Positions 1 to 11,006 of a stretch of 64,000 nucleotides of DNA are shown here, one piece after another. Each line of letters begins with the position of its first letter. The first letter of the stretch is position 1. The notes under the pieces were generated by a model. The model saw only the letters and a program-made list of their open reading frames with translations. It did not search any database and had not been told where the DNA came from. The translations under genes and the position numbers were made by a program. This DNA is from Rhyzopertha dominica (taxonomy: Eukaryota > Arthropoda > Insecta > Coleoptera > Bostrichidae), in NCBI GenBank assembly GCA_025024175.1, contig QCXZ01000003.1, forward strand, positions 57,182,023-57,246,022, in the 5' to 3' direction.

Positions 1-1
1 C

Positions 2-397
2 CTGAACTAAGCGCATTTCCTTCTGTGACCGGAAAGTGGATGCAAAGCATCTGCCGGACTTCGAGTTTCCAATATTAAGCACTGCCTTATCTATGTCGGC
101 CCCCTTTGATGTTATGAATTGGGGTATTTGAGGGCAAAGATGTGGGCTATACGGATATCGGTTATTGCTTTGTGAAGGTTCAACTGTAAATTTGCAGATG
201 AATTTCCGCTCCGCCGTATCGGGAGGGATATTAAAAATCAGCGGCTCGTGATTTTTTTGTTTCTTGACGCGCTCGGCGATGTATCGGGTGACGTTTGCGG
301 TTAAATTGATCGATGGTATATTTTTTGCCGCTTCTGGTTCGATAAAAAATACTTCCGGTTGTTCGCGATTACCAAATTTATTCAATTTCAGCCAAAG
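2..397 (-). CDS. Partial host exon, unidentified protein (runs off left edge)
   Basis: The minus strand is open for 132 codons with no stop, far longer than expected by chance in such AT-rich DNA, and the base composition is clearly less AT-rich than what follows. The frame is closed upstream by a TAG at 398-400. That TAG ends in AG, so it could be the 3' splice site of a preceding intron, with ACTAAAT just upstream as a weak branch-point-like match. The pyrimidine tract is poor. The predicted segment has no Met near its start, so it would be an internal exon. It is mixed charged and polar, with a basic stretch (ERVKKQKNHEP) followed by LIFNIPPDTAERKF and a Ser/Asn/Tyr/Pro-rich part, and no transmembrane segment. 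I do not recognise the family and see no transposon motif. The gene continues to the left of the window. Confidence 0.55.
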
Positions 398-400
398 CTA

Positions 401-2566
401 CTTGATTTAGTGCCTAATAAATGATTTTAGTTTTGGTAAAATACATAATGAAGATTATAATACCCCCCCCCACTCTTACTTGAATTTTCCATAAAAGTTA
501 TGCTAATTTTGCTCTAGTTCCCTATACAAGCAATATGCAACCACATAAACTAAGGAAGAAACCGAGAAGTCATTAGATACAAAATTTTGTGACAATGAGT
601 TCCCACAACTTACCTCTTCGCTATTGAACCAACTGAGAATGGCTTGCGCAGATAATTAGACCAGAGAAGCAATGAGATGTCCAAAAAAGTTATTAAAATA
701 AGAAAAATGAAAACTGTATATGTATCGAAAAGCAAATTAGAACGATAGTACAATTCATGTACCAAAAAAAGGCAACGTAACCTTATCTTAACGGTAAAAT
801 CGGCCAAAGTAAAAAAGAAGAGCTCTACAATGCCACAATTTAAACAAAGCTTCAGTGGACACACATACAATGTTTGATAGGCAGATATAGTTGGACTTAA
901 ATGTTAGTACTATTGAAGAAATCATTTTGACCTTTTAAGGATTTAACTCTGTGCTTATCTGTCCAATTTCCACACCACAACTTCAGAAGGAAGAGGGTTA
1001 AAAAATAAAGGCCTAGAATAAATAGCACAAGGGACAATTCAAGACAAGTTAGTTACACAAAAAAGATTCGAGAGGTACATATATTGTCTGACCTCTTCTG
1101 TGAAACTTTAATCCCGTTGACTGACTTGTTGATAAAGAACCGTTTGGAGAAAAAAAAACTACAACAATATTCCGTCAGTCGACTGGATGGAGGGTTTTGA
1201 ATGTACAAGATATCTGACCGTTCTTTTGGTGGCAAATGCTAACACTTTAGAAGTTTGACGGTTGAAAATCCAAACTGACTGACTTGATTTAAAAGGCATA
1301 GGCTGGGCAAGTGGGTCAAGTAGTGACAAATAATCACCGTCTATGACGTGGGTGATAGTTGTATTTGAAAGGATTGGTAAATGTTACGGGGTTAACAAAA
1401 ATTGTTCTGAACGAGAAAAAATACGGTTAAATCTAAATTATTGTGTGGTGAATTGATCCAATACTAAAATAAAAATCCTGACCTGCATTTGTATACGTTT
1501 CTTAATCGTTCGTGTGAAAAGAAATGATGAATGCGGTGCAGTTTATTATGTACGGAAATATTATGTGTATCTTTGTAAGTAGTTGCATTCCTGCTTTATA
1601 TGTGTATCTCAAACAACCCTACTTGCTGTAACAACAGGTCAATAAATATTTTCATTCTTTTTTTTGTACTTGGAATACAATATGTTTTTCCAAACACTGA
1701 TCCGTCGATTTTACGATTGCTACAAAACGATTTCCACAACATAAATTCACATTGTAGCTTTTCACTAGTTTACTACATTTATTCATTTTTTACGAAAATT
1801 ACATAAACCAAGCGCTTGAAATTTATTTGGAATTATAAATAAGGCTAATTATTATGCTGAATTGCACTCAAAGCTGTCGTCCTCTAAATCTAAAATGATC
1901 TGAATCAACGCTTCTATGTTCCGTATTCCCCGAGAACGTAAGGTGGCGCGCGTGTCGTCTACTTGAGGAACTTGCCAAGTCTATATACAGATAGCTTAGA
2001 TTAGATCCAGAAATTATTACAGTGTCGAAATAACGAAGTGCAAAACAAGATCTTTCAAAGGGATGATAAAGTATGATGATGATGATAATAGTAACAAATT
2101 CTAACGCATAACTGTTAAGCTTGTTAATTTAGAAGGTTTAGATAAAGTCCAGGTAAGATAGCTAAAAAAACACTAAGAGTTAATCTAAGACGGCAATACA
2201 GCCTCTTCCAACTGAAAGCAAGTGAGGATCATGTTGCACCTGCTTTGAAAGCAGATGTCACACGAACATTGTAATTTTTCAAGGATGTTATATTCATTTT
2301 AAACGAACCTTAAACTTTTAATACTTAAGATCAGCATACGAAACTATAATTCTTCGTGACATCAAGCTCCATTTATAAAATCGTTAAAGAATTTGACTCA
2401 TGAGTAATTTTCATGGAAGTCTCGCTCATGGAATTCATATTTCTGTACAGACACCACCACGTTAATGTAATTGTGGTATAAATCCACGCCATAGATCGCA
2501 GCTATCTTTTCATACAATTGTAAAGATTTCCAACTACATTTATTTCATATAAAACTGGAAGGTATC
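401..2566. other. AT-rich stretch, no gene seen
   Basis: Short reading frames only, none with a recognisable motif. It contains a C run near 463-472 and a small GATGAT repeat near 2071-2090. If the exon at 2-397 is real, this stretch would include its upstream intron. Confidence 0.5.
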
Positions 2567-2568
2567 TA

Positions 2569-3510
2569 CAGAGTGTCATACAGTTAAGCGAAACGAAGTA
2601 TTTTGTGGAATAAACGAACTGCCGAGAACTGAACGTTTATAGGTTCCTCAGATGTTGAAGATTCCAGCCTGAATACTTTATTGCAAGCTCATCAAAATTG
2701 GTACATCTCTGCAAGAGAAGTGGAACTTTACGGGATTTCTCAAAAATCATTCCACAAAATTCGGGAAAATACAATACTAAGACATATTATAATGCATATT
2801 CTTTATGAGCTGACTGAAGATAAGATGGTCCAGATGGAATACTTCTTCCACATAAAGAAGCCAGTTTAGTGTTTGTGGACTTGTTATAGTAACGCCTTCG
2901 ATTACGCTTCAAACATAGTGGTCGATCGGGTATAAGTCAAATCTGGGCAATTAGAGGACCAGAACGCTTTACACCAAAATATGTCCACGTTATGCAATAA
3001 CCAGTTTTGGACTAAATGCATGGTGTGTGCCGCTGCACCATCCTGTTGAAACACATATCGCTATTCACGGCTTCATCACATTTACTAGAACTCCCACATA
3101 AACTTCTTTCATGACAGTTTGCTCTTTCTCAAAAAATGCGGCGGCATGACGTCACGGTCACAAGATACAGCCCCTTCCACGACTGTGGAAGTCCGTGTCA
3201 CGCGTTCTCTCGAACGACTCTTCCTTGGCTGGTTAACGGAATCTTTCTCAGGTTTTTCAGAAGCATTATATTTAATAACAATGTCTTACACTATTGATCT
3301 TGGATACCCGAGGACCTAAGTGTTTCAGTCGCCGAACGTCCAGCGTGAATTTTTCATTATCGGGGCTCTTCGAATGTAGTCTGCACTATTTGCAGGATCT
3401 AATCATTTTGAGGTTATGNNTAGCAGTATGTGGCTTTCATAAATGCCAACAACTATTGTATGNCGGGAAATTCAAATNTGAATCTGTCCGGNTTTAAATG
3501 ACACATCCTG
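2569..3510 (-). mobile_element. Mariner-family element (DD37D-like), defective
   Basis: Both ends are visible. The left end reads CAGAGTGTCATACAG and the right end, on the other strand, CAGGATGTGTCATTTAA. They form a degenerate terminal inverted repeat, and each is flanked by a TA dinucleotide (2567-2568 and 3511-3512), the target site of Tc1/mariner elements. At 942 bp it is somewhat short for a mariner. The transposase relic lies inside on the minus strand. Several N bases fall in its 5' part. Confidence 0.7.
2870..3180 (-). pseudogene. Mariner transposase relic (catalytic half)
   Basis: Translated on the minus strand, the remains read like the core of a mariner transposase, which cuts and pastes its own element. 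A segment like SCDRDVMPPHFFEKEQ is followed by YVFQQDGAAAHT, which holds the second catalytic Asp, then PDL and, after a small indel, DHYV, which holds the third. Allowing for that disruption the last two Asp residues are about 37 residues apart, which fits the DD37D (maT) lineage. In-frame stops (for example in place of Trp after DHYV) and at least two frameshifts show it is dead. The N-terminal DNA-binding part is not recognisable upstream. Family assignment is from motif recognition, not from a search. Confidence 0.7.
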
Positions 3511-3512
3511 TA

Positions 3513-5550
3513 ATAGGTTTAATTAGGAAAATNCATAACACTCTTTTCTGACAAAGCAGCGTTTCTCATGAATCTTACAACCGTTGCTACAGATATACTG
3601 AAAATTCTTATTGAATGAAGAAGCGTGGTCCATACACAACATCCTCAAAAATTGAATGCTATTTTAGGATAGCGCAAGTCCACCCTCGAGTAGAGATAAT
3701 TTAAATACTGATGCTTTTTGAGGAAAGAGGTTTTGCCAGAATTTGCAACTTTCTTTTCCAATCCAAACAACCTTAATCAACCAAGAGGGTAATATTTGCT
3801 TCGCAATATTTTGCGAACGACGTTCGCGATCATTAAAACAAAATATTTTCTACCCGTTGACGCTAGTTTGACTGCTTTAATTTTTGAATAGTGTTTAAAG
3901 GTATTATTTTACCTAGTAGATAGTGCTTATTAAAACACATTTTCCAAATGCAGTTTTTTTATCTGCATCAGAAAATGCGAAAAATACGGGGTGTAACAAA
4001 CAAATGGCGTTTCCTGGATAAACTGTATATACAATTTTTCACTATATGTATAACTACATTAAATTAAAAAGATAACTGAACTTTGTACTTACCCTCTATT
4101 ACCACTTTCTCCGACAAGTTTTGTATTGACATATTTTTTTTAATTTGTTTCAGGTAAGAACATCCAGTATCCGTGATGAACCGTACCGACACGGTAGGTC
4201 CACCATAAATTAGACTGTACGCTAATCGAATGTCGTTTTATGTCGGAAAGTGTTTTTCGGCATTACTGCTTGTCGATAAAGTTTCTGAGTAGCACTTTAA
4301 TGACAGGATATTGTGTAGTTTGAGCCGAGGCGGCTTCAACTGACTCTTTGTGCTTTATCAACGAGCGTCAGGAATTTTAATGACGAGAACATTCTGTACT
4401 CTTGTTAATAACTTGAAAGGCATTAATTCTGAAGTAGGTTGTGCCCTACTTACTTATCTCCCGGGGTTCCCTTCAAAGTGTTATTAAGGATATGCTAACG
4501 TATACCCGTCGTTAAGAAAAAGCCTACATTTAGCTGTAAACGGAAAGTATGAATGTGGGTTTCTCGTAAAAGCTTGGGCCAAATATATAGGTATACTAGC
4601 GACCTACAGAGATATTTAGAAATAAGAGAGGAGTGTTTTTTGCATAATTTTGTATATATTTGGATATATTTTAAAAAGCGCTTACTTCATGAATGCACTT
4701 TTTCAGCTTCCGTAATAAAACATTGGGTGTTCTTTAAAAAAAGTCACTAAAATAAGAGTTTTTACAATAGTTCATGTTCATCCTAATGAATTTTAGACAT
4801 AAATAATTTTTTTTGATTGCTTGTGTTTCTTTCCTGTTCATAATCGTATGCATTAGATTTTCACCCCCTTCTCTGTCTGAATTAATTCAGGAAGTCACAC
4901 CAGGACCATTTACAGTCTCGACTACAGCTTGGAAATTAAATGTCGGTCTAGACTTCCGACGTTTTGCAGCTCACCGCATACCATCATCAACGTAATGATT
5001 TATATTTCTAATAAAAATACGTTACACTCAGCTGCACAAGCCCGCAATCTTCCTTCCGAAGTACCAGCGAACCGGTTGCATGATATATTGCATGTCCATT
5101 GACACTCTTATTGAATTTTACTTTAAAACGTGAAACATATTGGTGTGCTATGTGAGAACACCCCAGTGAGTTATCGCAATTTTTCCAACGTAAATGACGG
5201 GTCAGGATGTGATCAATTTATTACCTGTAGGAAAAACGGCACTGAATATCCGTTTAATGAAATTTCCTTTGAGGACATGATTTTTCACCGCCAGTAATTT
5301 ATGATGGCGGTTAGGTTTCGCCTGCCTTTAATATTCTTTATGTCTAGTCAAATAATTAATATTTATTATCAGCATATCTTTCCTTTCCAGTTTTGCCTAT
5401 GATATTTGCTACACTTCGGTATTGACTAAAAATTTTAAAAATATATAGACCTTGTTTAAATAATTTTTTTATGTTCTCGGAAATGATTGTGCGGAAAAAG
5501 TATTTTAGCACTAATCATGTTATATCTTCAAAGAAAAGCGGATGTAGCTT
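3513..5550. other. No gene seen
   Basis: AT-rich with only short frames. Around 4160-4560 composition is slightly less AT-rich, without an open frame. A TACGGGGTGTAACA string near 3987 resembles a mariner end, but no partner was found. Confidence 0.4.
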
Positions 5551-5554
5551 GTTT

Positions 5555-7301
5555 ATCTACGCCTTAGAACAAATTGTATGTGAAATAAAAGCATCTCCTG
5601 TGTTTTTCTGCCAGCTTGACGAATTCACTATGTTGCCAGTTATGCATTCACTTGGAAGACGTAAAGTGGAGTTTCTCTTTCGTAGAACACTAAAAGCCAC
5701 TAATTGAGGCGAAGACGTCATAAAGACAATGCATTCATTCTTTGAAAGTTCTAACTTGCAGTGGAAGAAATTACATGGAGATGTGTAGGTATCTACATGA
5801 CTGGNTCGAGGTGGGGTTTCAATCAAAAGTTAAAGAGCTTGTACCCCAAACAAAAGCAATGCACTGCGTGATTTATCGATTTGCCTTTGATACGAAGACT
5901 TTTCCAAAGCATTGGCAAGGAGTTCTCGATTCTTGGTGAAAATTGTTTATTACGTATTAAAAATGAACTCACTTCTCGTCTATTCAAAAAGCTATGCTAA
6001 AATATAAACAAGCATCACGAAGTTCTTCTTCTCTACATCTCTGTTCGTTGATTGAAACTAAAGGGTAAAATGACTTCAGAAACAATATCCAAGCGTTTGT
6101 ATTCATGCTGCAGAATTAGCATTATAAAGTAAATCTAGGAAACTTTCCAACGTTTGGAAACCTCTCAACCGAGATTTAAGAATCGGAATTTCCTGAATTC
6201 CCTTATTAAGAAGCTACATTATCACGAAACCCATTTCATGTGCCTTTGAAGGTTATCGACGTTCCCGATGAAGCACAAATTTTTGGAGCCACAAATGACT
6301 CCTCAGCGCATGATACATTTTTACTATGTTTACTCATCAGTCGGCGATCTGAGTAACCATATTGTAGAGTGTTGGTCCATCAGACAAGGAGACTTGATCA
6401 AGACATCGGATGGTTGTACACTTATTTACCTTATTACACACTACATTATCACAGAGATAACTTACTGACTATTGGAGACTTTTAGATAATAACTATCTAT
6501 TTATCTGCTGCTATTTATACTGCTAAATCATGCCATCGGCCTACATTTGTTATTTATTATTTGCCCTACACAGTGTACTCATATCAACACGGATATGCAA
6601 GCTAAGCGTAATGGTCTATCCTGTTTACACAGTTAGCGAATGATTCATTCTTGTTAATTTTAAGATAAACAGGTCAGGTCAGGTCAGGTCACTCACACTT
6701 TTCCTAAGTGTCTTGCACACGTTTAACCACGTCTGGGTCACCAGTTATGGTTGCTCACCGCCAGTCATGGTGATCGGAATTGCCATATTGTAGTGTTGGA
6801 CCATCAGGAAGGCAGACTTGATGAAGACATCGGATGGTTGTACACTTATTATTACTTACTACATTATCACAGAGATACTTACTGACTATTGGAGACTCTT
6901 AGATACTAACTAATGCTTAATTACATCTATCTATTTATACTGCTACATTTCTAATTATTAATTATTCTAAACAGTGTACTTATATCAACACAGATATGAA
7001 AGCTAAGGTAAGCGTAATTGTATATCTTGTTTATAAAGCTCGCGAATGTTATGTTCCTATTTATCTTATGATAACTAGGTCACCACAATACAAAAATCAT
7101 TACCTCAATTTGATCTGTTGTGCGTCGTTTGTTTCCTAAAGTTTTCAAATATTAATGCCATTTGCTTCTAATTACCTCTGCGAAAGTGGATTTTCGACTC
7201 TTCTACAAATCAGGGCAAAAACCAGGAACGAGCTGGATGTTCAAGATGACAAAACTGCACCAACAATTATAACACTTGCTAGAGGAAAACAAGCTGATTG
7301 A
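5555..7301 (+). pseudogene. hAT transposase relic, ZBED5/SCAND3-like
   Basis: This is a dead copy of a hAT-superfamily transposase of the type related to vertebrate ZBED5 and SCAND3. On the plus strand, in order and in shifting frames, I can read EIKASPVFFCQLDE (the RNase H-fold start with the first catalytic Asp), FFESSNLQWKKLHGD, GFQSKVKELVPQTKAMHC, then SRLFKKLC and NKHHEVLLLYISVR, with stops where Glu and Trp are usual. The last piece at 7155-7301 reads MPFASNYLCESGFSTLL, the hAT C-terminal dimerisation region, followed by RAKTRNELDV and a stop. Several stops and frameshifts rule out function. The segment between about 6100 and 7150, which should hold the insertion domain, is largely replaced by the tandem repeat described separately. 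Confidence 0.75.
6357..7083 (+). repeat. Two-copy direct repeat, period about 426 bp
   Basis: The segment from about 6357 to 6676 recurs at about 6783 to 7083 in the same orientation with moderate divergence. Shared landmarks include CCATATTGTAG, GACATCGGATGGTTGTACAC, CACAGAGATA and CAGTGTACT. The spacer holds a short (CAGGT)n run near 6668-6690. It sits inside the hAT relic and carries no recognisable transposase, so it is probably a later insertion that duplicated in tandem. Confidence 0.8.
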
Positions 7302-7902
7302 CTGTGATAGTAAAGAATACAAGGGAAGTTATATTAAAAGAAGTTAAACTTATATGAATACATTAATAAAATTACACCAAACTAGTAGATCGTGGCTCCT
7401 CTTCGTTTCTGTACCAAAGGTGAAAGATAATTTGGAAGAGTAAATAAAGGGAAAATAAACTTACAGCGTATGTTAAACTGTCCTATTGAATAATGGTGTT
7501 CTCTTCCTTCTTGGTGCATAAAGTATGCTTGCGATGTTATATGTATGACGAGATTTGTGTGTTAGTTATAGATTATCACCTAATACACTATTGGCATGTT
7601 GCTTCGACCGGCAAACCGGTCAGAGTTTGCGATGGCTTATGAGTAACAAAACGACTAAAATGCGATGAGGAAAGTGCGAGAAGGGGTTGATAAGAAGAAG
7701 GCCGTAATGCAGAACCCAGAAGTTTTATAGATTTTGGGGTGGTTTGGCAAAAGATGGTAGGATGTAAAAAAGATATTAAGAAAAGATGATAACAATGATA
7801 AAATTATTAATGATTAGTCGTATAATGTATATTATCATCTCTTTTGTTAAGTATCACAACGCCTCAATTGTGTCAATTAAAAAGAAATGTTGGGAACCAC
7901 TA

Positions 7903-9655
7903 ATCTACGGTATATAAAGCTGTTATCGTCTATGCCTCCCATGCCTCTTTGGTAAATAANCAAACTCTAGCTTTACAGTTGAGCAAGTAAATGTATTTTA
8001 ATTAATTTATTAAAAACTTTTAGTTGGTGACGGCGAAGCGTTACTGCAATAAAATTTTTCCAATTGTGGCACAAAACCAGTTCCTCGTCAAAAAATCTTT
8101 TGAATAAAGAGCTCTTGTATATCTGCACTACATAATATCCTTTTTTGAAAATTCAGAGAAGTGAAGAGTATGCCTTTCTTTAGACGCTCTCCCAATTAGA
8201 AACAGTCGGAATGCAAAAGGAAGCATCTACTGATGCATAGCTGGAATCGGTACACGGGTCGATAAAGTCACGATCTGAAAATTACGATATAATTCGTGCA
8301 TTCACTTAACGTAGTTTACTTCTCACATATCATTTCAATGTATGTAATCAGAAGCACAATGATAGATATGTTTGCTTCAAGGTACTCCAGTATTTTAATC
8401 TTCTCTATTTACAATTTTAGTAGCAACAATCATTGTTTTTTATAAAAAAGTGTGAGTATTGTACTCGAGCTTATTAACATTGTGCAACAAACTGACAATT
8501 TTCAGTAAACTTAAATGAAATGAAATTACTTTGCGTACTATTAAGACTTGGCGTTTTGTTATACACAGTGTCTTGAGTGTATTGAACGTATTAATTATGC
8601 CACCTGCAACCTGCCTTCTTTACCAGCATCATCTTGGTCGTCTGTATTATGTTGTTTATATTTTATCGTCTTTAGGAGTTGCTTTTACACCTGCCTCCTT
8701 CTCCTTCTTCAATCGTTGCTCTTATAATCTAAGTCTGGGTATCGCAGACTAGCGCCATTATTTAGGACTAAATACCAAAATTGAAAAATTTTTATGTTGA
8801 ATTAAGTATAAAGATATCTAATTAAAAGTATCTTATAAAGGATTTGGGTGAAAACGAATGTATGGCATTTTATTCATTTAACCGTTGTCAGAATCGATCC
8901 ATTTTAGTCTACCAAGTCTACAGTTACTGCTCAGATAACAAAATTTATCTGCCCGGCACTAAATGGCTTTTCTTAACTTCAGGAACGCCTTCGGTTGGTT
9001 TGATGATGTTCTAGGGAAAATGGATGACACAATGTTGTGAAGTCTTTCGGCTTAGTCAACTCACAGCTACGAGTGATTAGTTGATCGATGCTTTTACAGA
9101 CTAGCACGGATAGATAAGTGTGAAATATTAGTGAACCTGTTCGTTTTTCTGACTTGTAGCTAAAGTAATACTTATCATTAGTAACAGGCTATGGCGAAAA
9201 CCATATATAGTCAGTCAGAACGGAAAAGTTTAGCGGTGATTTACAATTAGTGGATGGAATGTTTTTAATGTACACAATATGAGCTGTTGATTCTTATGCC
9301 ATTTTCTCGGTTTTGCTTCGTTCTATGGATATTGGTTTAAACAAAAGGACCATAGTCTTGAACACGTGTATAGGACTCTGAAAAGTACGTTGGATAAGCA
9401 CTGATAAAAATAACCGAAATTAATGAAATGATGCGCAATTAAATAAAATAAATAAACTTCCTTCTATGCAGATAAACAACTACCAACTACAGAGTTTCTC
9501 ATGCAAATCATGCAATATACACATTTACATTATGTAACGAATAACCGGAATAACGTGAAACGGCGCAGATCGTGCTTTTCCATAGTACAGTAGTACAGTG
9601 GACGCTAGCTGCTAGGTAGAGCGAAAAAGAGTGCATGCCGGCGTGACCTTATAGG
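7903..9655. other. No gene seen
   Basis: AT-rich with scattered short frames and no motif I can name on either strand. Confidence 0.45.
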
Positions 9656-9659
9656 TACT

Positions 9660-11006
9660 TGATAAGCTACAGCGCTTTAAGACCAAGTCTTGGCTCTAAC
9701 AACATATGTGGAAAGAAGTTTGATCCTCAAACTATTTAATACTATGAAATGTGAAAAGAAATTGTGTTTCTGGGAGGGAAAACTAGCAAATTCAGGATTT
9801 TGAATAATGATATTCCACATGGATGGGTTATATCGCCTATTCTTTTCAACCTTTACATAATGACTTTCCACTAACCTAGTCAAGAAAATTTGTGTATGCA
9901 GACGACATGGCATTAGCTTTGCAAAGTAAAGCCTTTGCTGTAAAACCTTTCAAGAGACATCGAGATTATGAACTGATATTTCAAAGCCCGGCGCTTGTGC
10001 CCTAATCCGTTGAAGACAGAAGTTACTTGGTTTCATATCAACAATCACCAAAAGACAAAACAACTTCAATTTATGTCAAATAACAATTCTCAAATATAAC
10101 TTTTCGCCAAAATACCTTGGACTGAGCCTAGATACTTCTCTAACGTACAAGAAATATCTAGAAACATCAGTAAAAAAATAGACTAGAAATAACATCCTGC
10201 ATAAGCTTGCTGGTACAATTTGGGGTACAAATGCAGATGTACTCGGTACTACTGCAACTGCCTTTCTTTATAGCACTGCTGAGTACTGCTTCCGATTTTT
10301 TCAAACATTGCTCCTCCTGAGATTCGCAGACGGTTTGCTACATATCATATCAATATATATGTATCAGCTCCTAAGGAGTTTCTCATTTCCCGAGATCTAC
10401 AAAAGCTACCTACAACTCGGCTAACTTCAAGAAAACCTCGGTGGACAGAAGATTTCCTTCGTGCTCCTTACATCATTGAAGATGGATGGTGTTTTGTTTG
10501 GCAACCTAAGAAACATGATAATATTCAATCAACAGCTTACGATCCTACAGAAAAGGTGGCAGGATCCGACCTCCCGAGAAAGTCTTGGGTCATTCTAAAT
10601 CGCCTTGGCACTCGTCATGGGAAATGCAACTTTTTTCTTGATAAATGGGATACATCTATCAATCCTTCCTTTGTGGAGACCCCCTCCAAACAATTTAACA
10701 TATGGTCAACAGATGGCCCGTACGCCATGACCTGGTGGTTTTGCGTCTATCCAACGTATTGGTGAAGATTTTGAATATTGCCTTAAGACAATCGAGATTG
10801 TAGCTTTTCTACGGTTTTTCTTTAATACTACATCCCTAATGGATACATACATATGTATCCATCCTGGACAGAGCGCAAATGCGAGATATCTTACCGTTGA
10901 ATGATAAGATTTTTTATTTCAGCGCTTTTGTAAAAGTCGACCGTAGTCGTATGAAATTAACAGTACTGTGTAATGTATTAATGATTTTCATAAGAATATA
11001 TATATA
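9660..11006 (+). mobile_element. Jockey-like non-LTR retrotransposon, copy A (5' truncated)
   Basis: Decayed reverse transcriptase and C-terminal coding sequence is followed by a 3' untranslated tail ending in a short (TA)n run at about 10996-11006. The tail and C-terminal part match copy B at 42388-43503 in the opposite orientation. Relative to B, copy A lacks roughly 100 bp near 10290. The 5' boundary is set by the first recognisable reverse transcriptase sequence and may lie further left. Confidence 0.75.
9780..10790 (+). pseudogene. Non-LTR reverse transcriptase relic with C-terminal zinc-knuckle region
   Basis: This is the remains of the polymerase that copies a Jockey-superfamily element into DNA. 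Visible pieces in order are LNNDIPHGWVISPILFNLY (a decayed form of the usual GLPQGSVLSPILF box) at about 9800-9862, then FVYADDMALALQSK at about 9889-9930 with the catalytic YADD intact. Next come LCPNPLKTEVTWFHINNHQ at about 10000 and a thumb region. From 10556 a segment reads VAGSDLPRKSWVILNRL then GTRHGKC, and after a frameshift a remnant of the C-terminal CxCGxxxQTxxH motif. Stops and frameshifts throughout show it is inactive. The upstream endonuclease domain is missing. Confidence 0.75.

Larger units (their letters stand above)
5555..7902 (+). mobile_element. hAT element relic (ZBED5/SCAND3-like), 5' end not found
   Basis: Transposase pieces run in order along the plus strand from about 5555 to 7301. 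The stretch then ends with GTTGGGAACCACTA at 7889-7902, one base different from the inverse of the common hAT terminus CAGTGGTTCCCAAC. The matching 5' terminus was not found, and the middle is displaced by a duplicated repeat at 6357-7083. Confidence 0.6.
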
